64,000 nucleotides of DNA from positions 1,613,928 to 1,677,927 of the forward strand of contig JH720300.1 of assembly GCA_000231825.2 (NCBI GenBank), written 5' to 3'. The notes beneath the pieces were generated by a model. That model was not told the DNA's origin, made no database searches, and worked only from the letters and a program-made list of their open reading frames with translations. This DNA is from Tetrahymena elliotti 4EA (taxonomy: Eukaryota > Ciliophora > Oligohymenophorea > Hymenostomatida > Tetrahymenidae). Below are positions 37,524 through 49,097 of the stretch, in pieces; the first letter of the stretch is position 1; every line of letters starts with the position of its first letter. The position numbers and the translations under genes were made by a program.

Positions 37524-38967
37524 ATGATTCAAAGATTCTTTACGAAATAACTGTGGAGATTTTGCACAGTTTAATAAAAAGCTTAATAGACTCTTCATAA
37601 TGCATAATAGCATTAACAGCATGAGGTTTAACCTGATGAGTCTAAACTTTTATTTAAACAAAAATTATAGCCTTATCTTAACTATCATCAAAGCATTTGT
37701 TTCAACATCTCATGCTACAACGAAGAATTAATCCCATTAAAATAATAGCAATAAGACAGAATTTACTTAGCTTTCTTCCGTAAATTTTAAGGAGTAAAAA
37801 CTTATTAGCATTCGAAAAGATAGTTAGATCCCACACAAAAGACAAATAATCCTCGTAGCTGCTGGTATTCAATATAATTACCTTTTGAATCAGAGGCTGA
37901 GTTACGTACGCGTTTTTAGCGTCATTATTCTGATTCAATAAGAGTTAGCAAATTGTTAGAAGTATTAGATCATATAGCTACAAAAATAGGTTATTCTTAT
38001 TGCTATAATGATCCAGGAGCAATTATAACAACCTCCTATGTTGATCATATGAACTTTTTTAATAAAATGAATTCCTTTAAAGATTTATTTATCTGTGGCT
38101 ATCCTACTTATCAAAAAGGAAACGAAATAGAAGTTTAAATTGATTTGAAGTAAAAAGATGATAAAGGTGAGCTTTAACTTGTTTCATGTGCATCTTTCCT
38201 TTTATAAGTAAAAGATAAATAAACAAATTAGCCATATGAAAAAACCCCTTAGTTTTCATTAGAAGGAGAAGAGAGCCCTGAAAGATGCTAAAATCGATTT
38301 AACATTGGAAGAGAAAACACTGATAAAAGATAATATGGGTATATAATGTTATATTTATTATATTTTTCACTGATTTATATTTTATTTTTATAATAGAAAT
38401 TTGAGGGCTAATCTCACTATCCCTCCTGAGAAAAATGAAATAGATGAGGTCCATCAATTATTTATGAAGAATAGAAATGTTACATCTGATACAGTTTAAA
38501 TAGATGCAACTCTTGAATAAAAAATATTATTAATGTAGAGCTAAGAAAGAAACCTTAATGGTTAAATTTATGGTGGTCATTTGATGAAAGAATCAATTGA
38601 TTTATCTTGGATTTCAGCTTATAATCATGTAAATACTGTATAGCATAACCATATAAATCCAGAAATTTCTTACATAGATGACTTTTAATTCTTATCTCCT
38701 GTTGAAGTTAGTAACATTATTAACTTTGAATCAAAAGTTGTATACACATATAAAAACTATGTTATGGTGAGAGTTTAGTGCTAGAAGTTAGAATCAATCA
38801 CCTACAAATCACTTACTAATTAAATGTACATTATATATAGAATAGATGATGACAAACCAGTTAAATAAGTTATTCCTATTACATATAATGAATGCCTGAC
38901 TTATCTTGAAGCTAAGAGAAGATTCCATGCAATCCTTACTGATGCTTATGTTTAATCTACTCATTGA
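37524..38967 (+). CDS. Acyl-CoA thioesterase, ACOT9 type, mitochondrial
   Basis: Two exons (37524-38338, 38397-38967) encode 461 residues. The N-terminus MIQRFFTKQLWRFC looks like a mitochondrial presequence. Two hotdog domains follow. The first includes NNPRSCWYSIQLPF, SEAELRTRF and SKLLEVLDHIATKIGY, matching ACOT9 (PPRSM... LPLTSDPELR... GRILEDLD). The second includes QERNLNGQIYGGHLMKESID, the conserved catalytic Asn/Gly helix, and FLSPVEVSNIINFESKVVYT. These enzymes hydrolyse acyl-CoA to free acid and CoA in the matrix. An alternative 3' end exists: splicing 38950-39007 would replace the last five residues by 28 more (starting LTNGHAFQ) and end at 39091; both fit phase. A Gln-rich stretch (QQQQ) follows the presequence. 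Family certain. Confidence 0.93.
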
Positions 38968-40080
38968 AATAAAAATCAAAAAATGAAAAAAATATTTTTA
39001 TATTTAGTTAACTAATGGACATGCATTCTAGCTTAATACATTTTATGTATTTTCTTAAAAAGAATAGAACTAACTTTAATAGTTAATTTGAAATAAAGTA
39101 TTTATCGAGTTAAAATAGAATTTTAATTTAAGTAAATTTTAAAAAGATAAAGAAAGCTTTCTAATCTTATTCAATCGATATTCTTAAAATATAGATCCTT
39201 CATCTTACAAAATAATATTTGATTTGTGGTCTTGTATAATTAAATTTTACAAAAAATTTTATTTAAGGATTATATTGAGAATCATTTAAATAGTTCAGCA
39301 TCAAAATAAAAAATTATTTGAATTACTCTTTATGATTCTAAATTGTTAATGATATAATTGATATTTAAGATTTAAAATGTTTATTTTGAAAATAATTTTT
39401 TTATTCACAATTTAATTAATAGTTTTAAAAAATAAAAAATGAATTGCATAGCCTCTAAAATACTCTTGTTAACAACAGGAAGGATTTACGTTTTTTGTAG
39501 GTTTTTTTGTTAGAAGAACTCTTTTTCATAATTTATTAACTAACAATAGATTTGTTTTTCTTAAATTTTTAACTAACTAATAGTTATTAATAAAATGTTT
39601 CTATTTTTTTTAATTCATTCTTATGAAAGCATTCTTAGAACTACAAATATTTAATTGTAAGTCAAATTCAATGTCTTTTGATTAAAAAAGCTTTTTTATT
39701 TATAAGCAGATATATTTCAAATTGATATTGATATTTTATCATATGATATTTTTATTTTTAGCATGAAGCTAATCTTCTAAAATTAACTCTATTAAGGTTT
39801 AAATTTATCTTTAAAAAGTATTTGATAATAATTATTTTGCAATTTTAGATTGAATATGCGAATATATTAATTATGATTTAAACATAGACTTTTAAAATTA
39901 AAAAACATTTTAAGACATCTCATGCAAAATATTTTAAATTAAAATGATTTAAATAGATATAATACACATGAACTGAAAGCAGTATAAGCTTAAATCACTT
40001 TTATAAGCAAAGAATTAATAGTGTGGATTTATTTGTAAATATATAACTTAATTTGTTTAAGTAATACATTACTATGCCTC
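38968..40080. other. Convergent intergenic region
   Basis: AT-rich spacer between two stop codons. Its first 124 bases may contain an alternative last exon of the thioesterase gene (39008-39091). No other frame, RNA gene or repeat was recognised. Confidence 0.5.
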
Positions 40081-41650
40081 TCACTTACCCTTACCACCGG
40101 CAGCACCAGTCTTACCGTGAGTGGTGGGCTTGTAGGTCATAGCGAATTCACCAAGATATTTACCGATCATATCGAACTTGATTTCAACGTTAACGAATTC
40201 CTTACCGTTGTAAACACCGACGATACCACCGACTAATTCAGGAACTTTTAATAAATAACAATGTATTAGTAAAAGAGTAAAGATGATATTAAAAGGTAGA
40301 AATAAAAGGTGATTTATATAAAAAAGCTTCAATCCTTGCTAACAAATATTTCATAAAAAGATGATTATTTTGTTATTTCATCAAGGTTTTAAAAGAAAAT
40401 AATACACTATTGTAGTTGGAATAATAGTAAATATAAAATTATTTTCATAATTTATATATTACTTTTTTATACTCTTTTTTGCTGCTAATTTATAAAACTT
40501 GCTCGCTTAGCCTCTAAAAGGCCTTCCTTATATCAGATTCCTTCATTCCTTTCTTTGTTAGATTTTCCTTTTGAAAATAGGTGGGTCGGGGGTTCTACTT
40601 GCATGATCTAAAATGAAATCTACTAAGTAAATATTTTTAAAAAAGGGTAGTAACACTTATCATCTGAACTGCTAAGTTATTGGGATAGATAGATGATGGT
40701 GAAACTGAAAAGCTGATTTAATTTAATTAGATAAATAATTAAATTCAATCAGCAGGCGCAGTTCTTTCTATCTTTATTCACTTATTTTTGTTTATTTATG
40801 AGCAAGTGATTTAATTGCTTTTTCTTTTTATACATCATCGATCCTCTAGGATGGATGTGAATTAGTCAATTTTTGAAACTTCTTATCAACAACTAGCTCA
40901 ATTATTAATTGAATGGTTCAATTTTGTAGTTTTATTTTATGCTCTGATTTTTTGAACTATATTTTTGTCCCTAAAATTGGTTTTTAATTGACTTAATTTT
41001 TGCTTTTTGTTGAAGAGTTCTAAATTAATATCATCTATCCTTCACTTAAAAAATTCCCAATAACGTGCTAAAAATATTCAGACTATATGTTACTATTCAC
41101 CTTTCCTTACTTTTCGATTCATCCTAAAGCATTCAAGCATTTTTTGACCAAGTATTGCATTCCTCAAAAAGGGAAGCCTTCAGTTTTTTTGAAATTTTAA
41201 GGAAGGAATTACGAGCAAATTATCTAATAGCATGAAAAGATTGCTTAAAAGATTCTGTGTTAAAAAAACACTTTGCGAAAATTAAAAAGAACCACGAAAA
41301 TTTAATGAAAAATGCAGTTGTCTTGAATCTTTCCTAAATCACCTTAGATTGCATTATTCTTAAAAAAATGGTTTCTTACTGACAATCATGGATCTGTAGT
41401 GAGTCTTGACGGGGACGGGCTTTTCACCAGCAGGGCACTTTTCTTTGGATCTTCTGACCTTGTTAACGAACTTAGCGTACTTTTCGGAGATACCTCTGTT
41501 GACTCTTCTTCTGGTCTTGGCATCGAAGAGAGCAGCGAGTTCGTCAGTGATTAACTTTTCACTGTTGGAGCCAGCGCTCAACTTTTATAAATCTTCCAAA
41601 CTTTTACCTCTGAAAGTGAACTTCTTGATAGATTTCTTGTTCTCAGCCAT
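40081..41650 (-). CDS. RPS15: 40S ribosomal protein S15 (uS19)
   Basis: Two exons (41380-41650, 40081-40244) encode 144 residues; human RPS15 has 145. Exon 1 begins [17 protein letters not shown] and carries the conserved KTRRRVNRG and [10 protein letters not shown]; exon 2 continues [16 protein letters not shown] and [15 protein letters not shown]. The splice gives MIVIPELVG (human MIIVPEMVG). The protein sits in the small-subunit head near the decoding site. Codon use differs sharply from neighbours: C-ending codons, AGA for Arg, AAG for Lys and GGT for Gly dominate, typical of highly expressed ciliate genes. The intron is 1,135 bases (40245-41379), by far the longest confirmed here. The C-terminus ([11 protein letters not shown]) lacks the usual SRFIPLK ending, so it departs from most eukaryotes; this could be lineage-specific. 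Confidence 0.96.
40712..40753. repeat. Near-perfect inverted repeat inside the RPS15 intron
   Basis: Two 18-base arms (starting GCTGATTT... and ending ...AATCAGC) pair with one mismatch around a 6-base loop GATAAA. In RNA from the gene's strand this gives a long hairpin within the 1.1 kb intron. A snoRNA was considered, but no convincing C/D or H/ACA box set was found around it. Confidence 0.8.
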
Positions 41651-42959
41651 TTTATTTGAATTTTGTACTTTATCTTTCTAATTAATTTAATCTTTTTTTG
41701 TTTATTATATCAAAAAGTCTTTTTCCGAATAAAACTAAATTAATTTTCTCCCTTTATCTTTCTTTTAATTAATACTAACCCCCACTTTTTTTGCCCTTCA
41801 AAAGTCATATAATATTTCATTCAAAAATCTATACCACTCTTTGGTATTCATTCTTTTGCATGATAATACTTAGAATTCAGTGAATTTTATTTTTTTGATA
41901 ATTTAAAATATTTCATTGATATTTTTCTGTTTATTTTATTTTAATTATTAACAATCAAAAAAAAATATTAAGTTAATCATTTTAAATTTAAAAATCTTTT
42001 TTTTAAATAAAAAAATTTGTTATTAATAAATTGAGTTAAAAAATAAGAAATTTTAAATTCAATTAGAATAGCTTTTTTAATTCAATAATTTTATAAAATT
42101 TATCTTTCAGACATTTTTATTTAAAAATTAAATACCTTCAATATCCCACAATTACCTTTTAATAGATGTATATCACTCTAAAAAAAAGATATAATAATAA
42201 TTAAAGACTTGTTTGTTTTTTTATATTTAATTTGAAAGAAAAAAATAACAAACAAACAATAAATAAAAGAAAACTTCTATCCTGAAGAATATTAGTTTTT
42301 TTTATTTAATGAGAGAATCTTGATTTTCAAGCTTATTGAGCTTCTCTAAAATTCAGATACTTAATTTGCAAAAATAATTTTTAATCCCACTAAATAAACC
42401 GATAATCAATCCAAATCCCCGATTTAAACCAATAAAAATATTTGCAATTAAGTTGAATGAAATTTTGAGATAGAAATGAGAGATTACTTATTAGATGAAT
42501 AGAAATCTGATACCTTCAATTCTTATTCCCCTCAATAATATATAATTTATGTATTTTTAATTAAATCTACTACTAATCTAAAAGAAATCGATTGAAGCGA
42601 ATTGACAGCATGATAGAAAATCAATTTTAAAAAGACATAAAAAATGAATTTTATAGAGAGAGGACAAATAAGTTAAAAAGAAAAAACAAGAAATTAAAAA
42701 GGAAAAAAAAATTAAAAAAGAAAAAAACCAAATAAAAACATAAATAAAGAAATAAATAAAAATTAATTAAAAAATAAAATTAAAGAAATACAATTTTTTT
42801 TGATTAATAAGATCAAAGTGCATACTTTATTTTAATTTTTGATTAGAAAGCAAAAAAAAATTATTGAAGAGATTATTTTTATTAATTTTTCAAATTTTTA
42901 AATCAAAAATTTTTTTTATTTTATATTTTATTAAAATTTTTAAATAAATAAATAAACAA
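41651..42959. other. Intergenic, divergent promoter region
   Basis: Holds the promoter of RPS15 on the left; a CCCCC-containing patch lies near 41780. At 42476 a short plus-strand frame begins MRDYLLDEQKSDTF and could be a small exon or upstream frame of the next gene, but it ends after about 40 codons. Polypurine AAAAAG runs fill 42650-42790. Nothing else supported. Confidence 0.45.
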
Positions 42960-43438
42960 ATGAATAACTCAACATAATCAACTACTTTTGATTCGTTTTC
43001 AGCAAGTGAAAGATCTTCTTTAAGAAGTAATGCTTAAAAAACTTAGCCAAAAAAGAGAGAGGTTAGAAGTGAATCTCCTCCTCCTTTGAGAAGATTACCT
43101 AAAACTCCTTGGAAAACAGTGTTTTTAGTAAATTATTAAATAGTTTGACAAATAATTAACATTTTAAATAAAAAAGAGCTTGTTTTTGACATTTGCAGGA
43201 TTTTTATTAGTTACTACTGGCTTTCATAATCTCAATTTAGAAGATTATTGGAATTCCTTCTTATATTTCTTGCTTGCTGCTATGCGTAAATATTTATTCA
43301 AGGATCAATAATTTTATACTATCTTTATTTTTACTAAAAGTATTGATACCTGGTCTCTATCATTTACATATTATAATTAGAGTTTTTTTGGGATCTCCAG
43401 ATTATTCTTATGATATGCTTACTTAAATTGATGATTGA
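42960..43438 (+). CDS. TMEM230/DUF872 membrane protein
   Basis: Three exons (42960-43127, 43177-43285, 43341-43438; introns 49 and 55 bases) encode 124 residues. After a Ser/Arg/Pro-rich cytosolic N-terminus comes RLPKTPWKTVFL, the family signature before the first membrane helix (SLFLTFAGFLLVTTGF). A second helix (FLYFLLAAMLLIPGLYHLHI) is followed by RVFLGSPDYSYDMLTQIDD, matching the TMEM230 tail (Y-R-G-Y-S-F-D-D-I-P). In animals TMEM230 is a two-helix protein of secretory and recycling vesicles. The second splice (MLLIPGLYH) restores the conserved IPG-Y-H motif. Confident. Confidence 0.93.
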
Positions 43439-44240
43439 TTTTCAATGACTTAAAAAAATAGAAAGCTTTCTATTTGATTTAAACAAAAATATATAATTTG
43501 ATTACTATAATAATTTAAATTAGTTAAAATTTTGTGCATATATTCTTATATTGGTTGAGTTCAAACTGTTTGTTTGATTCAAAATAATAAAAAAATCTGA
43601 CTTACACACGTAGATTCTTCCTAATTTAAACAATCATAAATATCTATAAAATTTATTAATTTAGCAATAAAATGTTTAGATTTAATTTTAAATTCAATAT
43701 TCTTTTATTTTTTTAAATAATATTTTTGTTTAAAAATTCTTTTTTCTATAATATTTTTGGAGAAAATTCTTTTTTATTCAAAAATAGATTAAATAATTTA
43801 TTTATTTAATACTTGGTATTTTGATTTATTTTATTAAAAATTATCACAAATTGATTTATAAGAACATCTCAGAATGATTTTTATTTTAAAAACGAAGGTA
43901 AAAAATTATGAAAGAAATCTTTACTCTAACGATTAATTGGTAATTATGAATACCATACAAATAATAAAATCAAAATTATAACAAATAATTGATTGGAATT
44001 GAATGTATCTTAGAGATTGAAAAAATATTTACATGATATCAAAAATCAAATAAAGGTTTGCCTTTAATTATTAACAAAAAAAAATAAGTTTGATTTACAG
44101 TTGAATAATATAAAATTTAGTTAAAGAAAAAATAACAAGGTTGAATAGGAATTATATTTCTAAAATATTATATTTTCTAGAAATAGAACTGACTAAATTT
44201 ATTGTCAAACACATTTAGAACTATAAAATTAGCATTAAGT
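43439..44240. other. Intergenic
   Basis: AT-rich spacer between two plus-strand genes; holds the terminator of one and promoter of the next. No frame or RNA gene supported. Confidence 0.55.
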
Positions 44241-46422
44241 ATGAACTAGAGAAATGTCTGCATGGGGAATAGGATTCTCTATAATAAATCTATTGAAAGA
44301 AATCAAGAAATTCATATGAAAAAGTTGAGAGAGATTAGATCAAATTTTAGAGCCAAATCACCTTTCAGTTATGAAATAAATAAGAAAAAAAAGGAACAGC
44401 TGTAGGAAACAAAGCATACAGAAATCGAAAGAGAGAATAGGATACTTCTTGAAAAGATCACTAATATTATGTAAAATAAGGTATCATATTTTATTTGAAG
44501 TTAGTGATGAGTGTATGTATATTAACTACAAAAATCTTTAAACAAAATCATTATTAGAAATTACAAAAAATATTGAGCAAATGAGTTTTTAAAATAGTTC
44601 AAAATACCATAGAGTTTTTATGAAATTCAAGATGATTATAGCTAAAAGAGATTTAAAATTATATAGATTTATTGAATATATTATTTTTATTTTGTATAGT
44701 AAATGACCATGTCTATGAAGAGAGTAATGTCACCAAAAAGCTTGAACCAAACAGTTAGAAAGAAAAAATTGGTACAAATAGCAGAAGAAAATTAGTTTTT
44801 ACTTAGACGCTTATAAGAAAAAAGATCTAACTATGATATTTCTTAATATGAACAACAGTGGGCAAACACCAAGAGTTTTATTAACACAATAACAGGGTAA
44901 ATAAATAAATAATTTGTTTTATTGAAGGAAGAGATTGATATTTATAGAGAGTGAAAGAGATAGAATAAATATTGAATAATTTTATTTATTTTTTTAGTCC
45001 ATTAAGAATTTTGTGAAATAGTATTTTTTTTAAATATTTAGACAATCTAAAACACCGAAACAGTCATCTTATTATGGAAGTAATCCAAACCAATTTGATA
45101 CTGTAACTCCAACAAATAATTAAAGTTTTTCTCATTCTAGAAATAACTCTTTAAATCCTCTTAAGAGAAAATCTGTTAAGCTAAATTCGAATTAGTTAGA
45201 TAGTAATAATAATCTATATGGATAGTAGAATAGTAGTTTTTCTAACCAAAATGTTAACACTAGTTTGAATAGCAGCTTAAATTCTAATTTTAGAATAAGT
45301 TAGCCAAGAAGAGGTGAAAGTGCTTAAGTATCAAAAAGAAGTATAAGTAGCAATTACAACTAAAAGAAAGAAAAAATTCGTCTTTACAAACAAGTGAAAG
45401 TTATAGGAAACATTCATTTTGATGTTGAAATATATATGTTTGATGGAAAGATGATGATTGTAGCTGACGAAATAGAGGGAGATGAAACTAAAATTATAGA
45501 AATCCCCTCAGAAGAGGCTCTTAACTTTTTAAGGGAGGAATGTGATAATAACCTTGATAGCTTAGTTTTAAGACTTAGACATGCAAATAATTAACTTTTC
45601 TTAATTGGTACTAAAAAATCTAGGGAAAAAGCTTAATAAAATAGTGCAAGCAAAAGCAATTAGGACACTGAACCTATTGAAAATGTTACTCATTCTGTAT
45701 CTTCATAGAGAAATTAATAAAATGTTGAATAAGCAAATTTTGATTAATCAAAAATAAGTCAAGACTAAATTAAACAAAGCTCGAGTTCTTTGAAATAGAA
45801 TTCTGTTTCTTAATAGAAATAAAGAAGTAGTAAAAGTAATATTTCTTAACAAAATATAAATGGAGAAAGTAGCCTCAATTAATAGAATAGTAATTTTTCT
45901 ATCAATAATAAAAATAAATAAGAAGTTATTCGTAGAGGATCTTAACAACTTTAAAATGGTAGCTATTATAGGAATACAAATGAGGATATTCATGAAAATT
46001 TTGATGAGGATAATTAAGAAAGTGTTAATGACTAGCTTTAGTATGCATAAAATATGAAAAGCGTTAAAGAAGAAGAAAATGACTATTTCAAAGAAAATTC
46101 TGCTCATAAATCAAAAAGTTAGACCTAATAGAGATAAAATAATTTACCTCAAAATTCTCGCAATTCTCAAAGAAACGAGTTTGAAGACAATTCTCCTGAT
46201 AAATATGTTTTCGAAGATGAACTAGAAGAAAACTAATAAAATTAGTAGCAATATTAAAATGAAGAAGATGAAGAAGAGGAAGAAGAAGATGCAGAATTAG
46301 AAGGAGATTATAACAGTTAAGATTAAGATTTTTAAAATAATAATAATAACAATTATCATTCTAAAAATAACCAACATATAAAAAATAATTTCTCATTCCA
46401 AGAGGAGGAGATAGATATTTGA
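44241..46422 (+). CDS. CFAP97 (KIAA1430/hemingway) domain protein
   Basis: Three exons (44241-44480, 44700-44896, 45042-46422) encode 605 residues, in phase; introns are 219 and 145 bases. Residues about 50-145 match the CFAP97 domain: EIERENRILLEKI, then MSPKSLNQTVRKKKLVQIAE and ENQFLLRRLQEKRSNYD, ending SQYEQQWANT. This domain is found in flagellar and axoneme-assembly proteins (hemingway of flies). The middle is Ser/Asn-rich with a folded island (KVIGNIHFDVEIYMFDGKM) that resembles a small beta domain, and the tail is strongly acidic (about 14 consecutive Asp/Glu near residue 555) and Gln/Asn-rich. The role in cilia is inferred from the family. Confident on the domain. Confidence 0.88.
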
Positions 46423-47930
46423 ACTAACGAAAGGTGCATGAGTGAATGAACAACATACCATTATAATTAAGAAGAATTATTTTACTTAATCAAGGTTATA
46501 TAAAATCATATGATAATTAATTAATTTTAATTTTAAGTTTTCCTTTTAACTTTCTTGTATATTAAAGATCTAAAGTATAAAATTAAAAAGATTTTTCCAT
46601 TTTATTAAAAAAAAATATTTAATTTGACTACGATGAAAAATTTTAACATATTAAAATGGTTTTAACATTGCAAAAATTGAAAAATATTGTTAAAATAATA
46701 AATCAAATTCTTTTAAATAAGAAGAAATACATAGCATTTAAGATATATTCATTAAAAGAGGCTGAAAATTTGTTTTCAGTCATAAAATACCTATTAAATT
46801 GTTTTGACTTCTTTTTCACATAATTCTATATCAAAGATATCTAATTCTGATTAGATATAAAATTTCCCCCTTATTGTTTTGTAAAAAATAATAAAATTAG
46901 CAATCATTATGCTTAAATAATTTATCTAAAAATAAAGTTTTTCAATAAAAAATTACAAAAAGAGGAAATATAATTTTAAGATTTTTAATTCAAACAGCAG
47001 AAAAATTGTTTTTACCTTTAATGAATATTTTTAATGTTTACTTCATGATGAGTATAATGTCAAATAAAAAAGGTATTTTTACAATTTAATACAAGTACAA
47101 TTTTTTATTAAAATAGAAGGAAGAGCAAAAATTTTTGAGAATATTAATTTTAAGAGATTTAAAAACTATTTTCAACAAGCAAATATATTTAAAATTTAAT
47201 ACCTTTTTATTTAAGTTAATAATATATTTTTCCTTTATATGTATGAACCAAATTTTATATTTTAGAAAATATCAATGTTATTTCTTAAAGAAAAAATTAT
47301 TCAATTTATAAGGTCTATATGAATAATACAAAATAAATAGATTCTTTTAATTTTTAACTTGCTTTAAGTAGAAACTTTAATTTAGTGAAAAAGAAAAAAA
47401 ATTTTTTATCAGCTATTTTTAGCTAATTTTCTTCTATTTAAATTAATTTTTTTGTCTCTGATTAGATTTAACTTACATAAACGACAACAAATAAATAGAC
47501 ATTTTAATAAAAATCTATTTTGTTATACAAAACACATATATTAAGTCCTGATTAAATGGAAGATAGAATATAAGAAAATATTCATTTAGAAAAATATTAA
47601 GATAAAAGAATCAAGTTTGATTTTAAATATCAATTAGTGAATCCCCTCTTGAAAATAAAAGATAAAAATGATTCAAAAATGCTTGTATTTACAAAATTCA
47701 AAAAATCAAATAAAAAAATTAAGATTAAAATTTTTTTTTGAATGAGCTGAAATTAAAGCAGGTAGTTAAATATTATTAATTAAATCATACAAAAATATAT
47801 TTTGTTATGAATTTTGTTGTATAAAATATTATAGTAATTTTTCCTTATTAAATTAGAGTAAAGTTCATTAATATTATTAGCATTTATTGTTTGTTAATGA
47901 TTCATATACACTATTGGTCTAAAAGATATT
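46423..47930. other. Mostly intergenic, with two uncertain coding stretches
   Basis: AT-rich. It contains the minus-strand exon candidate at 46791-46907, listed separately. At 47556-47741 a plus-strand frame of 61 codons begins MEDRIQENIHLEKYQDKRIK and ends Lys/Ile-rich; it could be a first exon but has no partner. No RNA genes or repeats were recognised. Confidence 0.4.
46791..46907 (-). CDS. Candidate first exon of an unrecognised small gene
   Basis: ATG at 46905-46907 opens 39 codons (FYKTIRGKFYIQSELDIF, then DIELCEKEVKTIQQ) that end at a GTATTTT donor in phase 0. The residue mix is clearly less AT-driven than its surroundings. A TTTTCAG acceptor 29 bases on leads to a further long but low-complexity frame toward 46390, so the rest of the gene is unclear. 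No family recognised. Confidence 0.35.
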
Positions 47931-48407
47931 TCATTCTTATTAATTTTTAGTTTATTTTTAGGTCATTATTTGACAAAAAGTATTTTTAAGCATATTTCCA
48001 TACTTTTCTTCAAGTTTTTTTATATTATCTAAGATCTGATTGAGAATCTTGCATTTAGTTTATTTATCTTATTTATTAAGCCAATTTAACAATTATTAAT
48101 TTTGCTCTCTTAGATCTCTAGCAATATTTAGCAATACATCCTTGTTTGATTCTTCATATTGTAATTAGGGTTCTAAATTCACAATTTAAATGTTTTTTGA
48201 AGTTATTTTAAAAATTTAATAGACCTAGATTAGGTCCATTTCATAACAAAAAAGCTTTTATTATACAAGAGTGTATTCAATAAGTTATTTAAGGTGGTGA
48301 TTATTAATATTAGAGATATTAACACTGTTAATCATAAATGCATATCCATAAACATAATTTTGTTTCTTTAGATTAAAGCATTTATCCCCAATATTAATTT
48401 TAATCAT
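47931..48407 (-). CDS. Hypothetical protein, 158 aa, C-terminal coiled coil
   Basis: A single intronless frame from ATG to TGA, 159 codons. The N-terminus MIKINIGDKCFNLKKQNYVY is mixed alpha/beta in appearance; the C-terminal half is a coiled coil (LLNIARDLREQNQQLLNWL, ILDNIKKLEEKYGNMLK). No signal peptide or known motif. Gln is encoded by TAA or TAG at many sites, as in the other genes. It lies alone between AT-rich spacers. Real gene likely, function unknown. Confidence 0.6.
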
Positions 48408-48902
48408 TTTTTTCTTTTTTTTCTGATCAAGGTGATTCGTATCTAATTTATTTGTTAAATTAAATTAATTATCTTAATCATTATTTATTTATTTTTAATA
48501 AGCCATTGAAATAAAAGAGTTTTATCTCAATTTTTTTAAAATCTCCTCTACAAATAATAAATCAAAAATATGGTACCTCAAATTAAAAAAAATTACTATG
48601 AAAATCAAAATAATAGAAGATGTAGTATCTCAAAAATTAAGTACTTTCTTTATAATCTAAGTTTTGTAAATTTAAAAAATTGTTGATACTATTAACAAAC
48701 ATAAATCCATCTCATAATTAAAAAATATTTTTTTTTGAATTGATGAAATAGAAACTTTCATTTCTATATGTTTTGTAATAGAAATTTTTTATTTCTTATC
48801 AAAATTAGATGATAAGAATTTTATTACTCAAATATTGTATTGAATAAAATTAATACTGATGAAATTTGATTAGAAAAAATTGAAATTGATAAAATAGTTG
48901 TT

Positions 48903-49097
48903 ATGAGCGAAGATAAGGTATCTAAATGTATTGTAACATATTTAAAAGAAATCTTATAATTTAAAATGAATGAAAATCAAGTTAAGAACTAATTACTTGA
49001 AAATATGATCTAATTAAGTAAATATTCATGTAATTAAGATTAAAAACAATTAAATATATTTATTTGTGATTTTACGGTTGTTTATAATTCAAAATGA
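48903..49097 (+). CDS. Candidate small protein, 64 aa, overlapping the 3' end of the opposite gene
   Basis: ATG plus 63 codons, beginning MSEDKVSKCIVTYLKEILQF, helical and polar, with TGA at 49095-49097. The last nine bases overlap the stop codon and 3' end of the large minus-strand gene (stop at 49089). An in-frame TGA lies shortly upstream. No family recognised; it could also be the last exon of an unseen gene. Confidence 0.35.

Noticed and set aside
37702..37938. Minus-strand open frame of 78 codons
   Set aside because: It is the complement of the N-terminal coding region of the ACOT9-type gene, which has clear homology.
40560..40620. Possible tRNA-like T-arm (GGGGGTTCTAC)
   Set aside because: No matching acceptor, D-arm or anticodon stem around it; it lies within the RPS15 intron.
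45748..46107. Minus-strand hydrophobic frame of 119 codons
   Set aside because: Antisense shadow of the Asn/Ser/Lys-rich tail of the CFAP97 gene.
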